Below are positions 33,326 through 40,786 of a DNA stretch of 64,000 nt, in pieces. The translations under genes and the position numbers were made by a program. Positions within the stretch are counted from its first letter, which is position 1, and every line of letters starts with the position of its first letter. A model generated the notes under the pieces. That model saw nothing but the letters and a program-made list of their open reading frames with translations, made no database searches and was not told the DNA's origin. This DNA comes from Actinomadura madurae (GTDB lineage Bacteria; Actinomycetota; Actinomycetes; Streptosporangiales; Streptosporangiaceae), in the NCBI RefSeq assembly GCF_900115095.1, contig NZ_FOVH01000009.1:186001-250000 (forward strand). Reading direction: 5' to 3'.

Positions 33326-33446
33326 ATGATTAATGAGGCCGCGGAGGTCCCCCGATGTGACACCTCCGGGCCCGGGAGAGACACACTTCACACCCTCCGG
33401 CCACCGCGGGTGCCGCCGCCGGCCGGTGGGCAGGTCGGCGGGCGGG

Positions 33447-33869
33447 TCAGCGGGGCGCGGCCTTGGCCAGGATCTCCAGGTAGTGCGGGTTGGACATCAC
33501 GCCGAGGATGTTGCCGAACGGGTCGACCACCGACGCGGTCGTGAACCCGTCGCCCCGCTCGGTGATCCCCTCGTGTTCGCGGGCGCCCAGCGACAGCAGC
33601 CGCGCCACCGCCGCCTCCAGGTCGTCCACGTGCCAGTAGATGATCGCGCCGGCAGGCCCGGCGGTGGCGGCGCCGCCGGGCCGGAACCGCGCGTCGACGA
33701 GCCCGAGCTCGTGCTCGTAGTCCCCGACGCGGAACTCGTAGTAGGCGGTGCCGCCGTCCGGGCCCGGGGCCGAGAAGTACGGCGGGATGCCGAGGAGCCC
33801 GGTGTACCAGTCCTTGGCCGCCTCCAGGTCGTCCGCCCAGTGGCTGATGGTGGCGAATCCTCGCAGCAT
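33447..33869 (-). CDS. VOC family (glyoxalase-like) protein
   Basis: The protein has 140 residues with two beta-alpha-beta-beta-beta units: FATISHWADDLEAAKDWYTG, YYEFRVGDYEHELGLVD, AIIYWHVDDLEAAVARLLSL and VVDPFGNILGVM. Metal ligands H, E, H, E are plausible. Substrate unknown. It is divergent from the WYL regulator at 33978 (108 bp apart), which probably controls it. Confidence 0.88.
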   Translation of the reverse strand: MLRGFATISHWADDLEAAKDWYTGLLGIPPYFSAPGPDGGTAYYEFRVGDYEHELGLVDARFRPGGAATAGPAGAIIYWHVDDLEAAVARLLSLGAREHEGITERGDGFTTASVVDPFGNILGVMSNPHYLEILAKAAPR

Positions 33870-33977
33870 GGTGGGTCTCCGTTCCTGACCGGGCCGGACG
33901 GTTCCGGCCCCGGTCCCACCCACGCTAGGAGGCCGATAGGTCAGTGAACGTCCTAGTGGCGCGGCAGGATGGGAACC

Positions 33978-34970
33978 ATGCGTGATCCGTCCGGGCGGCT
34001 GCTGCGGCTGCTGTCCCTGCTGCAGACGCCCCGCGAGTGGCCGGGCGGCGAGCTCGCCGAGCGGCTGGGCGTCACCGCCCGCACCATCCGCCGCGACGTC
34101 GAGCGGCTGCGCGACCTCGGCTACCCCGTCCACGCCACGCACGGCAGCACCGGCGGCTACCGCCTCACCGCCGGCACCGCGATGCCGCCGCTGCTGCTGG
34201 ACGACGAGGAGGCCACCGCCATCGCGATCGGCCTGCGCACCGCCGCCGCGGGCGCGGTCGCCGGCATCGAGGACTCCTCGCTGCGCGCGCTGGCCAAGCT
34301 GGAGCAGGTGCTGCCGCACCGGCTGCGGCACCGGGTGGCCGCCCTCACCGAGGCGGCGGTGCCGCTGCCGCCGCAGGACGGCGCGCCGCCCGCGGCCGAC
34401 CCCGCCGTCCTGGCGCTGCTGGCCGCGGCGTGCGTGACCGGCGAGAAGGTCCGCTTCACCTACACCGACGCGGGCGGCCGCGCGACCCGGCGGCTGGCGC
34501 AGCCGCACCGCCTGGTCACCGCCGGCCGCCGCTGGTACCTGGTCGCCCACGACGAGGACCGCGCCGCCTGGCGCACGTTCCGCGCCGACCGGGTCACCGC
34601 CCCGCACCGCACGGGCGTGCGGGGGCCGCGGCGGGAGCTGCCCGGCGGCGCGGACGCCGCGTCCTGGGCGATGGACGCCCTGGCCGGGGGGTCCGGGACG
34701 ATCCGGGCGCGGGTGCTGCTGCACGTCCCCGTCCAGGAGGCCGCCGAGCACGTCACCGCCTGGCAGGGCGTCCTGGAACCGGCCGGCGACCGCACCTGCG
34801 TGCTGCACACCCGCTCGGACTCGCTGCGGTTCCTGGCCTACCGCGTCACGCTGCTGCCCGTCGACTACACCCTGCTCGACCCGCCCGAGCTGGCCGGGCA
34901 CCTGGCCGGGATCGCCCGCCGCGCGAACCGCGCCGTCCGCGCGTTCGGCCCGTCCGATGCGGAGAACTGA
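33978..34970 (+). CDS. YafY-type HTH regulator with WYL domain
   Basis: The protein has 330 residues. A DeoR-like winged helix (LLSLLQTPREWPGGELAERL; VTARTIRRDVERLRDLGY) is followed by a WYL domain (about 150-220, LVTAGRRWYLVAHDEDR). WYL domains bind ligands or nucleic acids. ATG 33978 is preferred over 33969. Divergent with the VOC gene. It is a close paralogue of the regulator at 36456-37418; both share LLSLLQTPREWPG and MPPLLLDDEEA. Confidence 0.9.
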   Translation: MRDPSGRLLRLLSLLQTPREWPGGELAERLGVTARTIRRDVERLRDLGYPVHATHGSTGGYRLTAGTAMPPLLLDDEEATAIAIGLRTAAAGAVAGIEDSSLRALAKLEQVLPHRLRHRVAALTEAAVPLPPQDGAPPAADPAVLALLAAACVTGEKVRFTYTDAGGRATRRLAQPHRLVTAGRRWYLVAHDEDRAAWRTFRADRVTAPHRTGVRGPRRELPGGADAASWAMDALAGGSGTIRARVLLHVPVQEAAEHVTAWQGVLEPAGDRTCVLHTRSDSLRFLAYRVTLLPVDYTLLDPPELAGHLAGIARRANRAVRAFGPSDAEN

Positions 34971-35058
34971 CGCCGCTGACCACAACCGGTCCTCGACAGC
35001 CGCCCATCCGCGCTGCGATAAACGAACCAGACCATCATCGACATGTAACGGTGTAATC

Positions 35059-35502
35059 GTGAAAACACTGTTCGAGCATGCCGGCGGATACGAGGGCCTG
35101 CGCCGGCACATCGAGATCTTCTACAGCAGCGTCCTGGCCGATCCGCTGCTCCAGCCGCTGTTCGGCGACGGCGACCCCGGCCACGTCGGCCACCTGACCG
35201 CCTTCACCGCCGAGACCTTCGGCGGCCCCGACACCTTCACCCGCGAGATGGGCGGCTTCGCGCACCTCATCGACGTCCACCGGCACCTGAAGATCACCGA
35301 GGAGCAGCGCCTGCGGTTCGTCGAGCTGTACATGGCCGCGGCCGACGCCGCCGGGCTCCCCGCCGACGCCCCCTTCCGGCAGGCGCTGCGCGAGCACGTG
35401 GAGTTCGGCACCGAGGTCGCCCGGCAGAACTCCCACGCCGAGACCGACGACGAGCTGCACCCGCTGCGCGAGGTCCCCCGCTGGGACTGGCCCGCCTCCT
35501 GA
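35059..35502 (+). CDS. glbO: Group II truncated haemoglobin
   Basis: The protein has 147 residues. Small 2-on-2 globin: LFEHAGGYEGLRRHIEIFYS, DPLLQPLFGDGDPGHVGHLT, FTREMGGFAHLIDVHRHLKI with the proximal His, and a terminal WDWPAS. Group II members (trHbO) bind O2 and protect respiration. GTG 35059 lacks a clear ribosome-binding site; TGTAAT lies just before, so a leaderless start is possible. It follows the WYL gene with 88 bp between. Confidence 0.88.
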   Translation: MKTLFEHAGGYEGLRRHIEIFYSSVLADPLLQPLFGDGDPGHVGHLTAFTAETFGGPDTFTREMGGFAHLIDVHRHLKITEEQRLRFVELYMAAADAAGLPADAPFRQALREHVEFGTEVARQNSHAETDDELHPLREVPRWDWPAS

Positions 35503-35617
35503 CCCCTCCCCCGCCGGTGTCCAGAGGAATGCCGCTCGTCGTGGGTGCCGTGGATCAGGCCGACCGGGGTGGTGAGCACCGCGTGCTCGGCCTCGCGGCT
35601 GCGGTGGAGGGCGCCGA

Positions 35618-35830
35618 CTATGTCGATGCCGCGTCCCTGATCACCACGCTGCTGCGCGGGGACGCCGCCGACACCACGGCCAGGAACAACACCATGCCGA
35701 CCATGCGGCCGAAGGAGTAGCCGGGCGGGCGCCCGGTCACCGTGAGGACGAGGCAGAACACGAACACATAGGCCCGGAAGGCCGCGGAGACGGCCAGGAG
35801 GGCCAGGGCACGTCCGCTCCGCGGGGTCAT
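35618..35830 (-). CDS. Possible small membrane protein
   Basis: A 70-residue frame from ATG 35830, with GGGAAG before it. Two hydrophobic stretches (LALLAVSAAFRAYVFVFCLV; GMVLFLAVVSAA) separated by a basic loop suggest two membrane helices. No family is recognised, and overlapping frames on the other strand are of similar length, so this is tentative. Confidence 0.4.
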   Translation of the reverse strand: MTPRSGRALALLAVSAAFRAYVFVFCLVLTVTGRPPGYSFGRMVGMVLFLAVVSAASPRSSVVIRDAAST

Positions 35831-35968
35831 GGCTTCCCGCACGCGCGCCAGTGCGCCGCGACGCCCCGGCCTGGGGAGCGCCGCCCCGCCGACCGTCCGC
35901 TTCAGGCCATCAGGAGCCGGGCCGCGCCGGTCCGGGCGCATCGTCCTTCCGCCGTCGAGTTGCCAAAT

Positions 35969-36016
35969 GGGGAACTCCCCGTTTACTGTTTTCAGGCGAA
36001 AAGCGGGGAGTTCCCC
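35969..36016. promoter_or_regulatory. Paired 12-bp palindromic operators
   Basis: GGGGAACTCCCC (35969-35980) and GGGGAGTTCCCC (36005-36016), each followed by GTTT, lie 36 bp apart centre to centre, just before the gene at 36044. They look like TetR-type operators flanking a promoter; no TetR gene is adjacent. Confidence 0.6.
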
Positions 36017-36043
36017 GTTTTGTTGGGGAAGGGACGGTGGGGC

Positions 36044-36442
36044 GTGATCAGGTGTGAGGACAGGGCGGCCATCGGGGAGCTGATCGCGCTGCACGGGCAT
36101 CTGTGCGACGACGGCGAGCTGGACCGGCTGGGCGAGGTGTTCACCGACGACGTCGTCTACGACGTCAGCGACCTGGGGAGTCCGCCGCTGCACGGGGTGG
36201 CGGCGTGTGCGCAGGCGGGCCGGGAGCTGGGCGAGCGGAACCCGGTCGGGCATCACGTGACCAACGTCGTGCTGGCGCCGGTGTCGGCCGATGAGGTGCG
36301 GGCGCGGTCCAAGGCGATCGGGATAAGCGCCGACGGGACGGCCGCGAGCCTGGTCTACGAGGACACGGTGGTGCGGCTCGCGGAGGGCTGGCGGATCAGC
36401 CGCCGCCGGATCCTGGCACGGCGGCGCCCGCTGGGCGGCTGA
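36044..36442 (+). CDS. NTF2-like (SnoaL-like) protein
   Basis: The protein has 132 residues. DRAAIGELIALHGHLCDDGE and LGEVFTDDVVYDVSDLG, followed by HHVTNVVLAPVSADEVRARS, match the SnoaL_4/NTF2-like cone fold. Role unknown; members are isomerases, hydratases or small binding proteins. GTG 36044 follows GGGAAGGGACGG. The two palindromes upstream suggest tight repression. Confidence 0.8.
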   Translation: MIRCEDRAAIGELIALHGHLCDDGELDRLGEVFTDDVVYDVSDLGSPPLHGVAACAQAGRELGERNPVGHHVTNVVLAPVSADEVRARSKAIGISADGTAASLVYEDTVVRLAEGWRISRRRILARRRPLGG

Positions 36443-36455
36443 CCGCCGAGGGGGT

Positions 36456-37418
36456 TCAGGGGGCGGCGGCGCGGGCGGCGCGGGCGGACAGGTCGGCGAG
36501 GTGGTCGCGCAGTTCGGGCGGGTGGTGGACGCGCAGGTCGCAGCCGAGCATGAGCAGCCGGGCGGCGAGCCATTCGAGGGTGTCGGCGCGGGTGGTGAGC
36601 AGGCAGCGGTCCCGGTCGAGGGGGCGGACGTCGGCGGGGTCGGCGCCCAGGCGGGCGGCGGCCCGGGCGGCGGGCAGGTGGAGGGTGACCTCGGCGCGGT
36701 GGGTGGGGGCCAGGGAGTACAGCTTGTCCTGGAGGAACGCGGCGGCGTCGCCTCCGGGGACGTCGCGGGGCGCGGCGCGCTGCCCGGTGGGGCGGGGGGC
36801 GGTGACGCGGTCGGCGCGGAACACGCGCCAGTCGTCGCGGTCCAGGTCGTAGGCGATGAGGTACCAGCGGCGCCCGGCGGCGACGATGCGGTGCGGTTCG
36901 GCGTGCCTGCGGGTCTCGGCGCCGGCGGCGGGGCGGTAGGTGAAGCGGACGCGTTCGCGGGCGGCGGTGGCCGTGGCGAGGACGGCCAGGCAGGCGGGGT
37001 CGACGGCGGTGTCGCCGGGGGGCGTGGTGAGGGGCTGGGTGGCGGCGCCGAGGGAGGCGACGCGGCGGCGCAGCCGGGACGGCAGGACCTGTTCGAGCTT
37101 GGCCAGGGCGCGGGCGGAGGCCTCGCCGATGCCGTCGACGGGCTGGGCGGCGGCGGTGCGCAGGCCGACGGCGATGGCGACGGCCTCCTCGTCGTCCAGC
37201 AGCAGGGGCGGCATCGCGGTGCCGGCGACGAGGCGGTAGCCGCCGTCGGGGCCGCGGGCGGCCTCGACGGGGTAGCCGAGCTCGCGGAGCCGGTCGATGT
37301 CGCGGCGGACGGTGCGGGCGCTGACGTTCAGCCGGTCCGCGAGTTCGGCGCCGGGCCATTCGCGGGGCGTCTGCAGCAGGGACAGCAGGTTCAGCAACCG
37401 GGTCGCGGGATCGGCCAT
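36456..37418 (-). CDS. YafY-type HTH regulator with WYL domain
   Basis: The protein has 320 residues from ATG 37418 (37430 possible). Winged helix (LLSLLQTPREWPGAELADRL; VSARTVRRDIDRLRELGYPV) and WYL region (IVAAGRRWYLIAYDLDR). About 125 bp of divergent space separates it from the RidA-like gene at 37544, a likely target. Paralogue of 33978-34970; probably arose by duplication within this region. Confidence 0.9.
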   Translation of the reverse strand: MADPATRLLNLLSLLQTPREWPGAELADRLNVSARTVRRDIDRLRELGYPVEAARGPDGGYRLVAGTAMPPLLLDDEEAVAIAVGLRTAAAQPVDGIGEASARALAKLEQVLPSRLRRRVASLGAATQPLTTPPGDTAVDPACLAVLATATAARERVRFTYRPAAGAETRRHAEPHRIVAAGRRWYLIAYDLDRDDWRVFRADRVTAPRPTGQRAAPRDVPGGDAAAFLQDKLYSLAPTHRAEVTLHLPAARAAARLGADPADVRPLDRDRCLLTTRADTLEWLAARLLMLGCDLRVHHPPELRDHLADLSARAARAAAP

Positions 37419-37543
37419 GCCGCCCAGCATGCCGGAGGTTCACGACGGGATCCGGCCTGACCGTCTGCGCTGCCCGGACGCCGACCGGAACGGTCTTGGT
37501 GGGTGGGGCGTTCACCGGGGACGCGGCGAAGGAAGGATGTGCG

Positions 37544-37954
37544 ATGGGTGTGCCGGGTGTGCGGCTGGTGCGGGACGTGGGGCTGACCGGCGCCGTCGGG
37601 TACGCCTACGCGGCGGTCGCCGACACGCCGCTGCGGGCGGTGTGGGTGGCGGGGGCGTGCCCGCTGGACGAGGCGGGCGCGACGGTCGCGCCCGGCGACT
37701 ACGCCGGGCAGGCGCGGCAGGTGATGGCGAACCTGGAGGCGGCGCTGCGGGGCGCGGGCGCGTCGCCGGCGGACGTGGTGAAGACCACGGTGTACGTGGC
37801 GTCGTCGCGGCGGGAGGATCTGGGGGCGGTGTGGGAGGTCTACCGCGACCGCATGGGCGCCCACGACGTGCCGAGCACGCTGCTGGGGGTGGCGGTGCTG
37901 GGGTATGACGACCAGCTGGTGGAGGTCGAGGCGACGGCCGTCATACCCCGCTGA
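37544..37954 (+). CDS. RidA family protein
   Basis: The protein has 136 residues with the YjgF/RidA fold. AVWVAGACPLDEAGATVAPG, QVMANLEAALRGAGASPADV and VVKTTVYVASSR are typical; a catalytic Arg usual in the last strand is not obvious. RidA proteins hydrolyse reactive enamines/imines. ATG 37544 follows GAAGGAAGGA. Divergent from the WYL regulator. Confidence 0.87.
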   Translation: MGVPGVRLVRDVGLTGAVGYAYAAVADTPLRAVWVAGACPLDEAGATVAPGDYAGQARQVMANLEAALRGAGASPADVVKTTVYVASSRREDLGAVWEVYRDRMGAHDVPSTLLGVAVLGYDDQLVEVEATAVIPR

Positions 37955-38009
37955 CACCGCCCCGGGCGGCACCGGGTCGGTCGGGGCGGCACCGGTCGGG
38001 GCGGGTCGG

Positions 38010-38549
38010 TCAGGCGGGCGGGAAGTCGCGGCGCTTGAGCTTGGCCATCCGCCCGTCGGGGGCGTGCCACACGATGCCCTCGTAGGGGTGGGCGCGCAGC
38101 CACGCGGCCAGGCCGTCGTAGTCCAGGGGGACCTCGCCGAGGTCGTCGGCGCCGTGCGGGACGAGGGCGTGCTCGTCGCGTCCCTCGGGGTTGCCGTTGA
38201 CGCGCGGGCCGATCAGCTCGTAGGTGCCGGGCGCCCAGGCGGTGTCGCCGATGGCGGCGCGCAGGTGCTTCCAGAACGCGGACCGCTCGGCGGGCTCCCA
38301 CCCCATCGTCTTGCCGGTGGCGGCGTCGGTGGACAGGGCGATGAACCCGGGCGGCGCGGCACGGCCGGCCTTGACCTCGCGGCGGGCGAGCCACCGGCCG
38401 CCGTCGAAGCGGACGCAGGTGCCGTCGTACTTGCGGGTGGCGCGGCCCTCTCCGGCGAACACCCACGCGCAGGCGGGGTCTGGCTCGCGGGTGACGTGGC
38501 GGGGGTCGCCGTCCCAGTCGCGGACGAACACGGTGGGGATCTTGCGCAT
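38010..38549 (-). CDS. RLIG1-like (DUF5565) RNA ligase
   Basis: The protein has 179 residues. It has the ordered motifs of covalent nucleotidyltransferases: RKYDGTC with the nucleotidyl Lys K40 (motif I), ELIG 111-114 (motif III), EGIVWH 157-162 (motif IV) and MAKLKRRDF 168-176 (motif V). KxDGTC is characteristic of the RLIG1/C12orf29 family, ATP-dependent 5'-3' RNA ligases. The protein is the bare catalytic domain. GGAG precedes ATG 38549, which is 29 bp after the end of the tRNA-Arg gene on the same strand, so the ligase mRNA may share a transcript with three tRNAs. A role in tRNA repair is inference. Confidence 0.82.
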   Translation of the reverse strand: MRKIPTVFVRDWDGDPRHVTREPDPACAWVFAGEGRATRKYDGTCVRFDGGRWLARREVKAGRAAPPGFIALSTDAATGKTMGWEPAERSAFWKHLRAAIGDTAWAPGTYELIGPRVNGNPEGRDEHALVPHGADDLGEVPLDYDGLAAWLRAHPYEGIVWHAPDGRMAKLKRRDFPPA

Positions 38550-38578
38550 GGCGGCTCCTGGTGCGGGGGGCCCGGACG

Positions 38579-38651
38579 TCTCCCCGGCAGGGATCGAACC
38601 TGCGGCTCCCGGCTTCGGAGGCCGGCGCTCTGTCCGCTGAGCTACGGGGAG
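38579..38651 (-). tRNA. tRNA-Arg(CCG)
   Basis: Acceptor arms CTCCCCG/CGGGGAG, D stem GCTC/GAGC, anticodon stem CCGGC/GCCGG with loop CTCCGAA (anticodon CCG), T arm GCAGG-TTCGATC-CCTGC. Discriminator A. CCA is not encoded. It reads codon CGG, common in this genome. Confidence 0.93.
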
Positions 38652-38692
38652 GGGCCGTCCCGTCCCCAGGGTGACTGCGGGGACGGGACGGG

Positions 38693-38765
38693 AGACGCCG
38701 GTGGGAGTCGAACCCACCTGAGACGGTTTTGCAAACCGCCGCCTGTACCGCTCGGCCACGGCGTC
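38693..38765 (-). tRNA. tRNA-Cys(GCA)
   Basis: Acceptor arms GACGCCG/CGGCGTC, loop TTGCAAA with anticodon GCA, T arm GTGGG-TTCGACT-CCCAC. Discriminator U, the Cys identity base. One G-U pair at the foot of the anticodon stem. CCA is not encoded. Forty-one bp separate it from tRNA-Arg. Confidence 0.93.
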
Positions 38766-38789
38766 ACGGGCCCGCGGGTGCGGGCCGTG

Positions 38790-38862
38790 CGACCCCGATG
38801 GGATTCGAACCCACGGCGTCCGGCGTGACGGGCCGGTGCTCTGACCGCTGAGCTACGAGGTC
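38790..38862 (-). tRNA. tRNA-Asp-like (GTC) with C33
   Basis: Acceptor arms GACCTCG/CGGGGTC, D stem GCTC/GAGC, anticodon stem CCGGC/GCCGG, T arm GTGGG-TTCGAAT-CCCAT. The anticodon is GTC and the discriminator G fits Asp. The loop is CCGTCAC, so position 33 is C instead of the near-universal U. A T-G pair is in the acceptor stem. This may be a divergent second tRNA-Asp, possibly weak in decoding. CCA is not encoded. Confidence 0.8.
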
Positions 38863-38930
38863 GTGAAGAGAAAGAGGGCGACACTACTGGGCGACGCTGC
38901 CGGGCGGGGCCGCAGGGGGCGGCGCGCGGA

Positions 38931-39005
38931 TCAGCGTGCCGCGCGCCGGGTGGCGCGGGTCCGGGTCCGGGGGCGATCGCCGCGGTGACAGCTCAGACAG
39001 CTCAT
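38931..39005 (-). CDS. Possible 24-residue CxxC peptide
   Basis: ATG 39005 has a strong GAGGGAGGGG ribosome-binding site and encodes MSCLSCHRGD followed by a basic tail. A C-x2-C-H start could bind metal. It ends 69 bp before tRNA-Asp on the same strand, so it may be the first cistron of the tRNA/RNA-ligase transcript. Evidence is the ribosome-binding site and motif only. Confidence 0.4.
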   Translation of the reverse strand: MSCLSCHRGDRPRTRTRATRRAAR

Positions 39006-39240
39006 CTGCGTCCCCTCCCTCGTGTCCGGCCTTCGCGTCGCGCCCGGCCGTCCGGGCGCCCGCGTGATCAGAGTGCCCCGCCGCGGCCGCCGCCCGCAAC
39101 GGGTTTTCCCCCGTCGCCGGATGTTTCCGCTGAGCGGAATGATGATGTTCCTTGACGGACCCGCCATGGTGAGGGTGGTGTCGGGGACGTGCGCCCCCGT
39201 GCGCGGTCCCCCGTCGCGCGGACCCATCCGAGGAGGAACG

Positions 39241-40698
39241 ATGACGTTGCTCGACCCCGGCATCTGGACCGGGAAGATCTTCGACGGCGGCTGGACGGCC
39301 GGGGACGGCGGCGTCTACGACGTCACCGAGCCCGCGACCGGCGGGACGCTCGGCACGCTCGGCGAGGCGTCCGCCGCCGACGTGGCGCGGGCCGCGCGGT
39401 CCGCGGCGGCGGCGCAGCGGGACTGGGCCGCCCGCACCTACGAGGAGCGCGCCGCGGTGCTGCGGGAGGCGGGGCGGCTGTTCGCCGAGCACGCCGCCGA
39501 GATCGGCGGCTGGATCGTGCGGGAGACCGGGGCGATTCCCCCGAAGGGGGACCTGGAGACCCACTTCGCGGAGAGCCTGTGCTACGAGGCGGCGGCGCTG
39601 GCGTCGCACCCGCAGGGGCTGGTGCTGCCGTCGGCGCAGCCGCGGTGGAGCCTGGCGCGGCGCCGTCCCGCCGGGGTCGTCACCGTGATCGCGCCGTTCA
39701 ACTTCCCGCTGATCCTGTCGATGCGGTCGGTGGCGCCGGCGCTGGCGCTCGGCAACGCGGTGCTGCTGAAGCCGGACCCCCGCACGGCGGTGTCCGGCGG
39801 GGTGGCGCTCGCGCGGATCTTCCAGGAGGCGGGACTGCCCGAGGGGCTGCTGCACCTGCTGCCCGGCGGGCGGGAGACCGGTGAGGCCGTGGTCGCGGCG
39901 CCGGAGGTGCGGGTGGTGTCGTTCACCGGCTCCACCGCCGCCGGACGCAAGATCGGCGAGGTGTGCGGGCGGCTCCTCAAACGCGCCCACCTGGAGCTCG
40001 GCGGCAACAACGCGCTGATCGTGCTGCCGGGCGCGCGGGTCGCCGACGCGGTGTCGGCGGGCGCGTGGGGCGCGTTCCTGCACCAGGGGCAGATCTGCAT
40101 GACGGCGGGGCGGCACCTGGTGCACGAGAGCCTGCACGAGGAGTACGTGGCGGCGCTGGCCGACAAGGCCGACAAGCTCCCGGTCGGCGACCCCTCGACC
40201 GGGCAGGTCGCGCTCGGCCCCATCATCGACGCCGGGCAGCTCGCCCATGTCGACACGCTGGTGAAGGACACGGTCGCGGCGGGCGCCCGGCTCGCGGCGG
40301 GCGGCACCCACGAGGGCCTGTTCTACCGGCCGACCGTCCTGGACGAGGTCACCCCCGACATGCCCGCCTACGCGCAGGAGGTGTTCGGGCCGGTCGCGCC
40401 GGTGGTGCCGTTCTCCACGCCGGAGGAGGCGGTGGAGCTGGCGTCGGCGACCGAGTACGGCCTGTCGCTGGGGATCCTCGGGGACGTCGGGCAGGCGATG
40501 AGGATCGCCGACGCGGTCCCGACGGGCCTGGTCCACATCAACGACCAGACCGTCAACGACGAGCCGGTCGTCCCGTTCGGTGGGGTCGCGGCGTCGGGGA
40601 ACGGGTCGCGGTTCGGCGGCCCGGACGCCAACATCGAGGCGTTCACCGAGACGCAGTGGGTCACGGTCCGCGACGAGATCGCCACCTACCCCTTCTGA
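39241..40698 (+). CDS. Aldehyde dehydrogenase, benzaldehyde-dehydrogenase-like
   Basis: The protein has 485 residues and is NAD(P)-dependent. Seen: APFNFPLILSMRSVAPALAL with the NAD-binding Asn, FTGSTAAGRKIGEV, LELGGNNALIVL with the general-base Glu and HQGQICMTAGRHLV with the nucleophile Cys. VNDEPVVPFGGVAASGNGSR is typical of vanillin/benzaldehyde dehydrogenases. It oxidises an aldehyde to an acid; the substrate is inferred from this pattern. ATG 39241 follows GAGGAGGAACG. It stands alone. Confidence 0.9.
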   Translation: MTLLDPGIWTGKIFDGGWTAGDGGVYDVTEPATGGTLGTLGEASAADVARAARSAAAAQRDWAARTYEERAAVLREAGRLFAEHAAEIGGWIVRETGAIPPKGDLETHFAESLCYEAAALASHPQGLVLPSAQPRWSLARRRPAGVVTVIAPFNFPLILSMRSVAPALALGNAVLLKPDPRTAVSGGVALARIFQEAGLPEGLLHLLPGGRETGEAVVAAPEVRVVSFTGSTAAGRKIGEVCGRLLKRAHLELGGNNALIVLPGARVADAVSAGAWGAFLHQGQICMTAGRHLVHESLHEEYVAALADKADKLPVGDPSTGQVALGPIIDAGQLAHVDTLVKDTVAAGARLAAGGTHEGLFYRPTVLDEVTPDMPAYAQEVFGPVAPVVPFSTPEEAVELASATEYGLSLGILGDVGQAMRIADAVPTGLVHINDQTVNDEPVVPFGGVAASGNGSRFGGPDANIEAFTETQWVTVRDEIATYPF

Positions 40699-40742
40699 CC
40701 CCCTTCTGACCCCCGTCTGCCCCCGTCTGCCCTGGGTGCTCT

Positions 40743-40779
40743 GGCGTCCGACCGGCCACTGGGTGGCCGGCCGGACGCC
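40743..40779. terminator. Convergent terminator hairpin
   Basis: GGCGTCCGACCGGCCAC (40743-40759), loop TGG, GTGGCCGGCCGGACGCC (40763-40779): a 17-bp stem with one mismatch between the convergent dehydrogenase and erm-like genes. It serves both. Short TCTGACCCCC-type repeats precede it. Confidence 0.75.
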
Positions 40780-40786
40780 GACCGGG

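Noticed and set aside
35503..35617. Minus-strand frame with LTTPVGLIHGTHDERHSSG
   Set aside because: Could be a hydrolase-like remnant, but too short and with no support.
37955..38009. Repeats GGGCGGCACCGG-type between RidA and RNA ligase
   Set aside because: Short and imperfect; may be a terminator, not enough for a call.
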